A stretch of 39,372 bases of DNA. Origin: Thermodesulfobacteriota bacterium. GTDB lineage: Bacteria; Desulfobacterota; Dissulfuribacteria; Dissulfuribacterales; QOAL01. This document shows, piece by piece, positions 19,819-29,065 of the stretch (its first letter is position 1; each line of letters starts with the position of its first letter). The stretch lies in the NCBI GenBank assembly GCA_013154175.1, contig JAADCZ010000162.1:1-39372 (forward strand), in the 5' to 3' direction. Position numbers and translations under genes: made by a program. The notes under the pieces were generated by a model, which was given only the letters and a program-made list of their open reading frames with translations, made no database searches and had not been told where the DNA came from.

Positions 19819-20301
19819 ATGGATTCCGGCATCAATCACAGGCCCAGCTGGGACGAATACTTCATGTCCATAGCAAGGCTAGTTGCCGGCAGATCCACCT
19901 GTTTGCGTCGAAAGGTCGGGGCCATTCTGGTCAAGGACAAAAGAATTCTTTGTACAGGTTACAATGGTGCACCAGCAGGCTTGAGGCATTGCCTTGATAT
20001 TGGTTGTCTCAGGGAGAAACTTGGAATCAAGTCAGGGCAGAGGCATGAGCTTTGTCGTGCACTCCATGCGGAGCAGAATGTACTGATTCAGGCTGCCTAT
20101 CATGGCATTCCTGTTGCTGGTTCTGTTTTGTACTGCACCAACTTGCCATGTTCCATATGCACAAAAATGCTCATAAATGCGGGCATAAAGCGAATATATT
20201 ACGAAGAGGGTTATCCAGACGATCTTTCCGAGGACATGCTCGGTGAGGCTGGTATTGAACTTGTAAAGTTACCAATCAAACAGGATGTGAAGGGTTGCTA
20301 G
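19819..20301 (+). CDS. dCMP deaminase family protein (ComEB-like)
   Basis: Zn motifs LHAEQN and [22 protein letters not shown] 19819; alternate GTG 19807. Confidence 0.9.
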   Translation: MDSGINHRPSWDEYFMSIARLVAGRSTCLRRKVGAILVKDKRILCTGYNGAPAGLRHCLDIGCLREKLGIKSGQRHELCRALHAEQNVLIQAAYHGIPVAGSVLYCTNLPCSICTKMLINAGIKRIYYEEGYPDDLSEDMLGEAGIELVKLPIKQDVKGC

Positions 20302-20307
20302 ATAGAT

Positions 20308-21243
20308 ATGAGTGCTAAGATGAACAACAACAATAACAACAACGACAAACTACTTCCGTGGCAGAGGCCCAAGAGAGAGGATGAAGATCCCAAGGCAAGC
20401 GAACTCCTCAAACGCATCATGGAGGACCCTAGTTATCGCCTTGCTGAGGAGGATACAGATTTTATCAAGTCTCCCAGGGCAAGAGGGATAAGGCTTCAGC
20501 TCGACTATCTCAAGGTTGAACTCAAGCTGCAGGAGCTGGGTGTAGAGCACACCATAGTCGTCTTTGGAAGTGCCAGGATAGTGGAGCGGAAGACGGCCCT
20601 TAAGAAGCTCGAGGCCATCCAGAAGAAGTTGCGTAGCGCAGGTGAATCCAGAGAGTTGCTGAAACGGCTGGCAATAGCCGAAAAGATGGTTGAAAAAAGC
20701 ATATATTACGACGACGCCAGGGAGTTTGGCAGACTCGTTGGCAAAAGTGGTAGGGGGCCAGACGACTGCCGCATAATACTCATGACCGGTGGTGGCCCTG
20801 GAATAATGGAGGCCGCGAACAGGGGCGCCTTTGACGTTGGGGCAAAGTCCATTGGTCTTAATATCCAGCTTCCCCACGAGCAGTTTCCAAACCCCTATAT
20901 AACCCCTGGATTGTGTTTTCAGTTCCACTATTTTGCAATCAGGAAGTTGCACTTTCTCAATAGGGCCATGGCCTTGGTGGTCTATCCTGGGGGGTTTGGA
21001 ACGCTGGATGAGCTTTTCGAAACCCTGACCCTTGTCCAGACCCACAAACAGGAACCAATGCCCATAGTCATGGTGGGCAAGAAATTTTGGAACCGACTCA
21101 TAGACTTTGACTTCCTTGTGGAGGAAGGCACCATTGCCGAACGGGATCTGGATATATTTTCAATGGCAGACAGCGCCGAAGAGGCATGGAATATCATACT
21201 GGATTGGTATAAAGACAGGCAAAGGCCGTTATTCCACGTCTAG
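20308..21243 (+). CDS. LOG family / TIGR00730-like Rossmann-fold protein with extended N-terminus
   Basis: GGGPGIMEAANRGAFDVGAKSIGLNI and PGGFGTLDELFETLTL motifs; second in-frame ATG at 20320. Confidence 0.88.
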   Translation: MSAKMNNNNNNNDKLLPWQRPKREDEDPKASELLKRIMEDPSYRLAEEDTDFIKSPRARGIRLQLDYLKVELKLQELGVEHTIVVFGSARIVERKTALKKLEAIQKKLRSAGESRELLKRLAIAEKMVEKSIYYDDAREFGRLVGKSGRGPDDCRIILMTGGGPGIMEAANRGAFDVGAKSIGLNIQLPHEQFPNPYITPGLCFQFHYFAIRKLHFLNRAMALVVYPGGFGTLDELFETLTLVQTHKQEPMPIVMVGKKFWNRLIDFDFLVEEGTIAERDLDIFSMADSAEEAWNIILDWYKDRQRPLFHV

Positions 21244-21277
21244 GCCAATCAAGCAGTCAGCCTTCGAGGGCTGGTCT

Positions 21278-22393
21278 TTAGTATTCGAGACTAAGATATA
21301 GCTCCTTTTGTGGCGGGGCAGGTGCAATCTGCGGGAAGCGGTTGTGAACCGAGTTGGCAATCAGGTAGTCAAGGTGGCCAATTGAGCGTGGGGCCCTTCC
21401 AAAAACATTTTGCCAAACATTGGGCCTTTCCATGCAAAGGTAGGTAAAACACTCATCTGCCCCTGCATCCCTTAATCTTTCGAGAAGGAACCTATACATC
21501 CCTTCGCGAAGGGGTCTTGGATACCTTAGCTTGTTGTCGTCTCCCAAGACCAGTTCAGCCGATGTTATTTTGGTGTTGGGGTAGTTGTTTTCAATCTTCT
21601 TTTTCATCTCCGGATTGAACCTGAGGCTTCCAATGGAGATCCATATTACACTTTTGGGGTTTATCCTATTGAATATTGCCTCTACAAGCTTCTCATATGC
21701 CCTTTGCCACCCCTTGAAAAATATCATAGGGTCGAAATGAAGACCAATGGGGTAGCCTGCCCTGGCAACTTGTTCCATGGCGCCAATGCGTTTTCCCAAG
21801 GGGGCCGTACCTATTTCCTCCCGTTTTATCACCTCCTGGGGGTTGACTGTCCAGGAAACAACGCATCTTCCTCCATGGTCCACATCCAGGAGCGGGGTGA
21901 CTTGGTCCGATTTCGTTCGAAGTTTCAATATGCAGTTGTCCAGGCTGGCAAATTCCATGACGAGCCTTGCAGCCATCTCATTGAGTGGATTCACCCCAAT
22001 GCTGTCTCCTAGCTCCCACGTGCCTATTCTGAAGAGGCGCCAGGGTTGTTCACTGGTTTTTTCCCTGATCTCCTCAATTATGGCCCTGGTGTCTGCCACT
22101 ACAGAAAGGGTGGTGTCGGTTAAATAGTTTTGCAAGAAACAGTAGGTGCATTCAAAGGGGCAGTTGCTGATGTGGGAAACGACATGGGTGCTGCAACAAA
22201 TATAGCGAGGGTCCAAACTGGCGCAGAGATGAAACAGTTGCCCCCGTTTTGGCCCTATGAAGAGGTGGCGTTTGCCCTGTCTGTAATCGGACATCTTGGG
22301 GCTGGGGCCAACCCTGACATTTGATGCGGGCAAGAGTCTTTCCCAATTCGCCTGGTCAATTTCTGGATGTATGGTAACTGTTTTAAAGGTCAT
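21278..22393 (-). CDS. SPL (spore photoproduct lyase)-like radical SAM protein
   Basis: CPFECTYCFLQNYL (CxxxCxxC), SGxxGxRGxxG-less SPL-type core: VVSHISNCPFECTYCFLQ, WTVNPQEVIKREEIGTAPLGKRIGAMEQVARAGYPIGLHFDPMI. Confidence 0.85.
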   Translation of the reverse strand: MTFKTVTIHPEIDQANWERLLPASNVRVGPSPKMSDYRQGKRHLFIGPKRGQLFHLCASLDPRYICCSTHVVSHISNCPFECTYCFLQNYLTDTTLSVVADTRAIIEEIREKTSEQPWRLFRIGTWELGDSIGVNPLNEMAARLVMEFASLDNCILKLRTKSDQVTPLLDVDHGGRCVVSWTVNPQEVIKREEIGTAPLGKRIGAMEQVARAGYPIGLHFDPMIFFKGWQRAYEKLVEAIFNRINPKSVIWISIGSLRFNPEMKKKIENNYPNTKITSAELVLGDDNKLRYPRPLREGMYRFLLERLRDAGADECFTYLCMERPNVWQNVFGRAPRSIGHLDYLIANSVHNRFPQIAPAPPQKELYLSLEY

Positions 22394-22400
22394 GGGCAGC

Positions 22401-23387
22401 CTAGAAGCGAGAAAGTAGTTCCTTCACCCCTTTTTTGGTTTTTTCAGATGAAATTGCCTTTGAAAGGTTCCTTAGCTCTTCAATATCTGTAACAGTGGAG
22501 CTGATTTCAATACGGCGATTTTCAAGGGTTTCATCCCATTTGACATGAAATGGAGCAGAGCTGAAATACGTTTTATGAATCTTCTGAAGCTCCCTCTGAT
22601 AAGAAGTGAGCAGGGGATTTCTCAGCTTTCTGATGTAGCTACGAAACAATCTGGTGGTAGTTGCACGATCCTGCCCGGCCTCCAAGATTTCAATAATTTC
22701 CTTTCTCTGGAAAAACTCCTCCACAGACAGACCTTCCCGTTTCAATATGTCAGAAATTGCATCGCAAAGTTCTTGAAAGAGGCTTGCTGAAAGGGAAAGT
22801 TTGCCCTCGAGTTCAATGAGGCGTTCAAGCAACTGCCTGGGCTGATGGGTGAGGTTGATACAACGCTTGAGAGAGAAGTCCTTTTTGTGGCAAAGGGTCA
22901 GGACCTTGACAGGGAGGGTGGCAACCCGTCTGTATTTTTCCAACAATTTGGCGTGCCCCTGAAGCCCAAGGGCAGGCATGATCTCATTTAGAATCAGGTG
23001 GCTATCAAAGCCCCTTTCTGCAACGAAATCCAGAAACAGGGCAATCAGGGCACAGCTTGTTAGTTCATTGCCATGCTTCTGGAGAAGAAAGAGTAGAAGT
23101 TCCCTGGGGGACAAAGAAGTGTCCATAGCTGAAAGATGTGAGATGCCCCTGTCTCTGGCCCACATGAGCCTCTTGAATCCATCTATCAAGAGTGCAGGGC
23201 CGGAAGAATCCTGTTCATAGGCTACCAAAATGGGTTCAAGGATTCCACTCGTCTCCAGGCTTGAAAAGAGGTGTTCGGTTTTCCACAGCCCCAGTTCCCT
23301 GAGCTTTAGGGAAAAACCAAGATTAAGGTCCAGGGCTTCAGTCTCCACTATGGATATTTCTTTAGAAGGATGGGGTAATTGGTCCAT
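22401..23387 (-). CDS. ParB-like N-terminal domain protein
   Basis: GILEPILVAYEQDSSGPALLIDGFKRLMWARDRGISHL resembles the ParB N-terminal fold (GxKR in place of GERR), followed by an HTH-like helical region. Confidence 0.7.
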   Translation of the reverse strand: MDQLPHPSKEISIVETEALDLNLGFSLKLRELGLWKTEHLFSSLETSGILEPILVAYEQDSSGPALLIDGFKRLMWARDRGISHLSAMDTSLSPRELLLFLLQKHGNELTSCALIALFLDFVAERGFDSHLILNEIMPALGLQGHAKLLEKYRRVATLPVKVLTLCHKKDFSLKRCINLTHQPRQLLERLIELEGKLSLSASLFQELCDAISDILKREGLSVEEFFQRKEIIEILEAGQDRATTTRLFRSYIRKLRNPLLTSYQRELQKIHKTYFSSAPFHVKWDETLENRRIEISSTVTDIEELRNLSKAISSEKTKKGVKELLSRF

Positions 23388-24859
23388 GAAACGTGCCTTT
23401 TGGCCTCTAAATGCCCGAGTATTTCCTGGTAGATTGAGGCGTCATGTAGTTTTTGTCGCTTTTGGGCACCAGTATAAAGTATTAGAAGCCTTTGTTTAAG
23501 TGCAGCTGTGATGGATTTTATGAGCTCTGGGTTGTCCTCGTTCTCAAGGGCCTTCAACAGGGCTGCAACCCTGAATCTGTCCATTGCCGGATACCTGGCA
23601 GAGAGTTGGTCACTATGGCCCCCGTATCTTATCAGATCGGGCTCTGGGTTGAGCCCAACAGGCTTTTGCCTGGTTATCCTGAGCCACAACTCATAGTCTT
23701 CACAGGCCGGGAACCTTTCGTCAAAAGGGCCATAGGTGTCGAGGAGGAGGTCTTTTCTAAGGAGCACTGCGGAAGGGCTTATTGCACAAAGACCGAGGCT
23801 TTTTTCAAATATCCATCCTTCCTCCTTTTCATGGTGCTTGCAACGATTGACCCTCTTGCCATTTCGGATCCATATCTCTTCGCACTGTAGTATTTCAAAA
23901 AATGGATTGGCCTGTAAATAGGCCACCTGGTTGGAAAGCTTCCCTGGGGTCCACTCATCGTCCGAATCGAGAAGGGCGATCCAGTCACCTGTGGCCTTGC
24001 GTATGCCTTGGTTTCTGGCAAAGGAGACCCCCCTTCTTTCCTGAAGCCTTATGAGGTTGATTTTGTCCACGACGTCCCCTGGAAGCATGGAGGCGATGGG
24101 CGGCCTTGATGCGTCATCTATCACTATCACCTCTTTGGGTTTGTAGGTCTGGGCAAGGACAGAGCGGATACATCTTTCAAGACGTCTGTATCTGTTACGT
24201 ACCGGAATGATAACAGATATGGATGGCGATAGGTCCTTTGTGTCAATAAAGCCAAGGATGCCCTGAAGCAGGCTTCTAACCCTTTGAAGAGAATTTTTGT
24301 AATCCCTTCTTGTTGAATCTGAGCAGGTATCAGAGGCCACCTTCAGACATGAAAAGGGGATGTTTTTCCGGGAAAAGATCTGGTTTTGAAACCCAGCCTC
24401 CATATCGACAAGCGGGCCTATACAGGGCGAGTGTTTCAAAAGGGGTCGTTCAAGGCTTTCTATCCACGCCTTTTGGGGTTTCACTTCTTCAGGAAGAGGA
24501 AAGGGCAGCGGCAGATGGCACCTTAAGACCCCTTCAGGGGTTTTGGTTTCACTTGCCACGAATATGCCAGGACCATTGTGGCCAAAAGAGTAGGTTGGCG
24601 AGTTTAAACCACAGGTTCCAACATTTACCACTGCCAGTGGTGAAAGATACTCGCAAATGGCTTCGGCTGCCTGGCGGCTTTTTTCTTTGCCAACACCTGT
24701 AATTACAAAGACTATGCCCTCACGGCCCTTCCTGAATGAGCCACATATGCCACTTCTGAGGGCCTTTGTAGTCACTACTGGACAACCGCATTCCTTAATG
24801 AAAGAGATGGGGAGTTCGTCCCTTACAGCTGCAGTGATGACGAGTTTCGTCTGCGACAT
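23348..24859 (-). CDS. Nucleoside phosphorylase-like (MTAN/PNP superfamily) domain fused to a family 2 glycosyltransferase
   Basis: N-term: VVNVGTCGL, LVDMEAGFQNQIF, LKVASDTCSD; C-term: SVIIPVRNRYRRLERCIRSVLAQTYKPKEVIVIDDAS, ALLDSDDEWTPGKL, FDERFPACEDYELWLRI. ORF can extend to 24877. Confidence 0.85.
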   Translation of the reverse strand: MSQTKLVITAAVRDELPISFIKECGCPVVTTKALRSGICGSFRKGREGIVFVITGVGKEKSRQAAEAICEYLSPLAVVNVGTCGLNSPTYSFGHNGPGIFVASETKTPEGVLRCHLPLPFPLPEEVKPQKAWIESLERPLLKHSPCIGPLVDMEAGFQNQIFSRKNIPFSCLKVASDTCSDSTRRDYKNSLQRVRSLLQGILGFIDTKDLSPSISVIIPVRNRYRRLERCIRSVLAQTYKPKEVIVIDDASRPPIASMLPGDVVDKINLIRLQERRGVSFARNQGIRKATGDWIALLDSDDEWTPGKLSNQVAYLQANPFFEILQCEEIWIRNGKRVNRCKHHEKEEGWIFEKSLGLCAISPSAVLLRKDLLLDTYGPFDERFPACEDYELWLRITRQKPVGLNPEPDLIRYGGHSDQLSARYPAMDRFRVAALLKALENEDNPELIKSITAALKQRLLILYTGAQKRQKLHDASIYQEILGHLEAKRHVSWTNYPILLKKYP

Positions 24860-24906
24860 GGTTTGGTTTCTACACACCAGGGCCTAGGGTAAAGCGCGCC
24901 TGCACA

Positions 24907-25980
24907 TCATGGATCTGGCTCATAGGGAAGGCGCACAAAGAAGGTCGTGCCCACGCCCTCCTGGCTTTTGGCCCATATCCTTCCACCGTGTGACTCCACA
25001 ATCGCCCTGGCTGAGGCAAGGCCAAGACCGGTGCCTTCGGCCTTTTCCTTAGAGTTGCTGGCCCTGAAAAAGTATTCGAAGATGTGGGGAAGCTCTTCTT
25101 TGGGTATGCCGATGCCCTGGTCCTTGACTGAAAATATGAGCCATCCATCCTTGAGCTCTGCCCTAAGCTCGACTGTGCTTCCCTTTGGGGAGTACTTTAT
25201 GGCATTGTCCAGGAGATTGGTTATTACTCTTTTTATCTGGATTTGGTCCAAATAGACGGGTCTCTTAATGGCGCTGTCTATGTGCAGGGTTATTTTGATA
25301 TCGTTGGCCTGGGCCTTGGGGCCTATCTCCTCAATGGCTTCCTTGAGGAAGCTGTGTAAATCTGTGGCGATTTTTTCTACCTGCCTTCTGCCACTTTCAA
25401 TGCTAAGTAACTCCAAAAGGTTGTTGATGAGCAACTCGACCTGCATATTCTCCTTCAATATGAATTCGAGGTATTCGCGCTGCTTGTCGGTGATGGGCCC
25501 GGCCTTTCCAGCCAGTATCCTGTTGATGAGGCCTGCGGTAACACTGACTGGAGTCTTTATGTCGTGGGCAAAGATGGAGATGATATGATTTCTTAGGGTC
25601 TGTAGTCTTTCGTCATCGGCCCTGTCCCGAAAGATCTCTATTCCCACTTCAAGACGGCCAGAGGGGTCAAAGACCTTGGAGCTTGAAAAGCAAATTGGGA
25701 TTTCCTCACCAAATTTGTTTTTTATTGTGGCCTCTCGGGCAATGTATTCCTTTTTCTTTGCAGAGTCATCCTTGAGGGGGCAAAACTGTCCACACAGACT
25801 GCTACGCATCACCTGGGAGCAGGGCTTTCCTATAACTTCCTCCCGTTTCCAGCCAGTAAGCCTTTCTGCCGCCCTGTTAAATGCTATGATTTCAAGATTA
25901 TTATCCACTAGAAAACAGCCTGTCGGCATTCCTTCAAAGAGGATTTCAAACAATTTTCGTCTGCTGGGGAGTGTGACCAC
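24907..25980 (-). CDS. PAS domain sensor histidine kinase
   Basis: PAS with CSQVMRSSLCGQFCPLKDD; H-box IFAHDIKTPVSV; N-box NLLDNAIKYSP; G boxes DQGIGIPKEELPHIFEYF, GTGLGLASARAIVESHGG. Confidence 0.93.
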   Translation of the reverse strand: MVTLPSRRKLFEILFEGMPTGCFLVDNNLEIIAFNRAAERLTGWKREEVIGKPCSQVMRSSLCGQFCPLKDDSAKKKEYIAREATIKNKFGEEIPICFSSSKVFDPSGRLEVGIEIFRDRADDERLQTLRNHIISIFAHDIKTPVSVTAGLINRILAGKAGPITDKQREYLEFILKENMQVELLINNLLELLSIESGRRQVEKIATDLHSFLKEAIEEIGPKAQANDIKITLHIDSAIKRPVYLDQIQIKRVITNLLDNAIKYSPKGSTVELRAELKDGWLIFSVKDQGIGIPKEELPHIFEYFFRASNSKEKAEGTGLGLASARAIVESHGGRIWAKSQEGVGTTFFVRLPYEPDP

Positions 25981-26375
25981 TGCTATCTCCTATTTTAGAT
26001 GGGGGTAAAATAGTTCCAGACCCTGCCATTTTAAGAACTGACAGCAAAAATAAAGCCATTAGCCAGTTGACCCCTTGCCTCAAGAGGCGTACGCCTTTTT
26101 CTGGCCCCTGTGATCCGTAATGGTGAATGAGAGGTCACATTTGCCACAACTTTTAACTAAGAGCCATTGACCGCATGCAGTTTACCATGATCCTCGTGCT
26201 AGACGCGGCGGGTAGGGGCATCACAAGTTTGGTCGAAATGAAGACTTCACAATGGAAATTTAAGGAATAATATTCCAAAGTGCAAATATTTTCAATAAGA
26301 TAAAGCCCAGGGGCATCTATTCGGTGTTGTTACAAGATGTAATTGCCTAAAATGGAACGGGCTTTTAAGTTGTGT

Positions 26376-26762
26376 CTAAAAGGCAAAGGGTATGTGTGTG
26401 ATTTCTGGCTTGTCAGCGTTGCCTGAAAAGGTTATTCCCAAAACGTCGAATCTGACCTTTTGGGATTCAAGGCCATTTTGACTTATGTATGCCTTGGCCA
26501 CCAGTCTTATGATCTTCTGTTTCTGAAGGGTGACGGCCTCATGGGGAGGGCCATATCTGGAAGATTTTCTTCCCTTGACTTCGACAAAGATTATATAGCC
26601 GTCCTTTTGGGCAATGATGTCGATTTCGCCCTGGGGAATCTTGAAATTTCGTTCAATTATCCTGTAACCCTCATTTTGAAGGTAGTCTATGGCAATGTTC
26701 TCGCAAAGGCTTCCAAAGGCCTTGCCCTTTAGTTTAAGGGGATTTTTTGTCCTGAATGACAC
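26376..26762 (-). CDS. UPF0102/YraN family endonuclease-like protein
   Basis: GSLCENIAIDYLQNEGYRIIERNFKIPQGEIDIIAQKDGYIIFVEVKGR; overlaps rnhB. Confidence 0.94.
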   Translation of the reverse strand: MSFRTKNPLKLKGKAFGSLCENIAIDYLQNEGYRIIERNFKIPQGEIDIIAQKDGYIIFVEVKGRKSSRYGPPHEAVTLQKQKIIRLVAKAYISQNGLESQKVRFDVLGITFSGNADKPEITHIPFAF

Positions 26763-27384
26763 CCTTGAAGGACCTCCTGTGGATAGGGCAGGGGCCGAGG
26801 GCTGCCAATTTTTTCAGATGTTCCCTGGTTCCATAGCCCTTGTGGTTTTCAAATCCATAACCGGGAAATTCCTTGGCGTATCTCACCATCAGGTTGTCTC
26901 TGTAAACCTTGGCCACAATGGATGCAGCTGCAATGGAGCAGGAGCGTGAATCGCCCTTAACCAATGTTTTCTGGGGGATTTCCATGGGAATTTGTTGGTT
27001 GCCATCAACCAGAAGGGCCTTGGGGCGTATGGGAAGGGCCTGTACAGCCTGTTTCATGGCTTCGAGGCTGGCCCTCAGGATGTTGATCTGATCTATCTGA
27101 TGGGGCTCTACCTGGGCCACTGCCACTGCAAGGGCCACAGACCTTATAAATTCTGCCAGCTCCTCACGTTGGGCAGGTGACAGCTTCTTGGAATCCGTGA
27201 TTCCGTGGTCAGATATGTCGTCTTTGAGGATAACTGCTGCAGCGACAACGGGGCCTGCCAGGCAGCCTCTGCCAACCTCGTCGACACCTGCTGCTGGCCA
27301 GAGCCCCTGATCCTGCAGGATTTGTTCAAAATGCCAGGCTCCTGGTTCGTCTGATATGTCCTGACCAAACAGGGACCTGGGCAA
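26734..27384 (-). CDS. rnhB: Ribonuclease HII
   Basis: AAGVDEVGRGCLAGPVVAAAVIL, DSKKLSPAQREELAE, ASIVAKVYRDNLMVRYAKEFPGYGFENHKGYGT. Confidence 0.97.
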   Translation of the reverse strand: MPRSLFGQDISDEPGAWHFEQILQDQGLWPAAGVDEVGRGCLAGPVVAAAVILKDDISDHGITDSKKLSPAQREELAEFIRSVALAVAVAQVEPHQIDQINILRASLEAMKQAVQALPIRPKALLVDGNQQIPMEIPQKTLVKGDSRSCSIAAASIVAKVYRDNLMVRYAKEFPGYGFENHKGYGTREHLKKLAALGPCPIHRRSFKGVIQDKKSP

Positions 27385-27386
27385 AA

Positions 27387-27743
27387 CTACATGGTCCTCT
27401 TGTTCCTGATTTTCTGCCTCATGGCCTTGCCGCGGAGGTTTCTCAGGTAGAAGAGCTTGGACCTGTTGTGGCGGCCAGTCTGGACGATTTCTATTTTTTC
27501 GATTCTTGGAGAGTTTACAGGGAAGATTCTTTCAACACCTACGCCGTAGGAAATCTTCCTCACTGTAAAGGTCTCGGAAATGCCGCTGCCTTTACGGCTT
27601 ATGACAACACCTTCAAAGACCTGAATCCTTTCCTTTTCTGCTGTCTCCCTTATCTTTACGTGGACCTTTACCGTATCTCCAGGCCTGAAGGGAGGAATAT
27701 CCGTCCTCATTTCTTCAAAGGCCAGACGACGTATTACATCCAT
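27387..27743 (-). CDS. rplS: 50S ribosomal protein L19
   Basis: [31 protein letters not shown]...; ORF-track start at 27917 is an artefactual extension. Confidence 0.97.
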   Translation of the reverse strand: MDVIRRLAFEEMRTDIPPFRPGDTVKVHVKIRETAEKERIQVFEGVVISRKGSGISETFTVRKISYGVGVERIFPVNSPRIEKIEIVQTGRHNRSKLFYLRNLRGKAMRQKIRNKRTM

Positions 27744-27744
27744 T

Positions 27745-28320
27745 TTATTGCCTCCTGATTCCTGTAATTCTGTCAAGGGTGATGGCAACGGCGCTCCTGA
27801 CAGACAGGTGGTTGTAGTCTGTAGGCCCATAAATGGGGCAAATAACCCCATCGCACTCATGAAGACACTCTTCATGGAGCCCCGAGGCCGTACCAAAGAG
27901 CAATAATATACATTCAAACTCTGGTTTGTACACTATTTTTTCAAATCTTTCCCAAGAAATGCATTCATCAATCTTTCTGGCCGATGTGGCAAACATTCCA
28001 ATCTGGTCTCTTGGATGGCCAATGAGCTCGATGGCTTCAGCCACCGAGTCCACAATGGTCACCTGTTCGAAGGCCCTTTTCCTGTCGGGGTTGAACCTTC
28101 CTCCTGCCCCTGTCAGCCAGTGTTTCATTACCCTTTGGGCAAGGGCTTTTTGCTCCTGGGAAGGGGTGACTATGAAGAACCCCTCTACTCCGAATGTAGT
28201 GCACGTTCTGGCTATGTCGTGGATATCGAGGTTGGTTATAGCCGAACAAATTTTGTCTCCCTGGCGATTAAGCACGGGGTAATGCACCAGTGCAAGGTAT
28301 ATTTCGGCCCTCTTAGTCAT
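27745..28320 (-). CDS. SPOUT-like RNA methyltransferase of the COG4752 type
   Basis: [68 protein letters not shown]; between trmD and rplS. Confidence 0.85.
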   Translation of the reverse strand: MTKRAEIYLALVHYPVLNRQGDKICSAITNLDIHDIARTCTTFGVEGFFIVTPSQEQKALAQRVMKHWLTGAGGRFNPDRKRAFEQVTIVDSVAEAIELIGHPRDQIGMFATSARKIDECISWERFEKIVYKPEFECILLLFGTASGLHEECLHECDGVICPIYGPTDYNHLSVRSAVAITLDRITGIRRQ

Positions 28321-28335
28321 TTTATGGTCTTTTGA

Positions 28336-29064
28336 TTAACTTTTCTTTAGATTTCTCAAATATTCGAGGTCGGACTCTGTAAGTTCTGTTTTGTCAAGTA
28401 GATCCGGGCGCCTTTCAAGGGTGGTTTCAAGGGATTTTTTACGCCTCCATTCTTCTATTTTCTTATGATCTCCACTTAGAAGAACGTCTGGAACCTCCAT
28501 TCCCATAAATGTTCTTGGCCTGGTGTAGTGGGGGTGTTCGAGAAGTCCTGTGGCAAAGGAGTCCTGGGTAGCCGAGTCCTTGCATCCGAGAACCCCTGGT
28601 ATCAATCTTCCCACTGCATCTATGAAGACCAGGGCGGCAGGTTCCCCGCCAGTTAGGACGAAATCCCCAATGGAGATCTCCATGTCCACAAACTTGTCTA
28701 TGATTCTCTGGTCCACCCCCTCGTAACGACCACAGATGAGTATGAGTTCCTCCTGCTGCGACAGACTTGAGGCGAGTTTGTGGTCAAAGAGGCGACCTGC
28801 AGGCGAAAATAGTATCACTGGAGCATCTGGCGCCTGGGCCTTAACGTGCGAGATGGCCTTGGCCAATGGTTCCGGGGTCATCACCATTCCGGCACCGCCT
28901 CCATAGGGCCTGTCATCGGTTGTCCTGTGGCGATCCGTGGTGAAATCACGCAAATCCACTGGTTCCACCTGCAGAGTCCCAGCCTCTATGGCCTTGGCTA
29001 TGACTCCGTGGCTCAAGGGCGAGTCAAAATAGTCTGGAAATATGGTTATAATGTGGAACTTCAC
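28336..29064 (-). CDS. trmD: tRNA (guanine-N1)-methyltransferase TrmD
   Basis: ITIFPDYFDSPLSHGVIAKAIE, DDRPYGGGAGMVM, ICGRYEGVDQRI, YTRP. Confidence 0.97.
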   Translation of the reverse strand: MKFHIITIFPDYFDSPLSHGVIAKAIEAGTLQVEPVDLRDFTTDRHRTTDDRPYGGGAGMVMTPEPLAKAISHVKAQAPDAPVILFSPAGRLFDHKLASSLSQQEELILICGRYEGVDQRIIDKFVDMEISIGDFVLTGGEPAALVFIDAVGRLIPGVLGCKDSATQDSFATGLLEHPHYTRPRTFMGMEVPDVLLSGDHKKIEEWRRKKSLETTLERRPDLLDKTELTESDLEYLRNLKKS

Positions 29065-29065
29065 T

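Noticed and set aside
20350-21045. 231-aa minus-strand ORF opposite the LOG-family gene
   Set aside because: Antisense to a clearly motif-supported gene; no recognisable domain.
27744-27917. N-terminal extension of rplS ORF to 27917
   Set aside because: Overlaps the upstream methyltransferase gene; L19 starts at MDVIRR (27743) with a proper SD.
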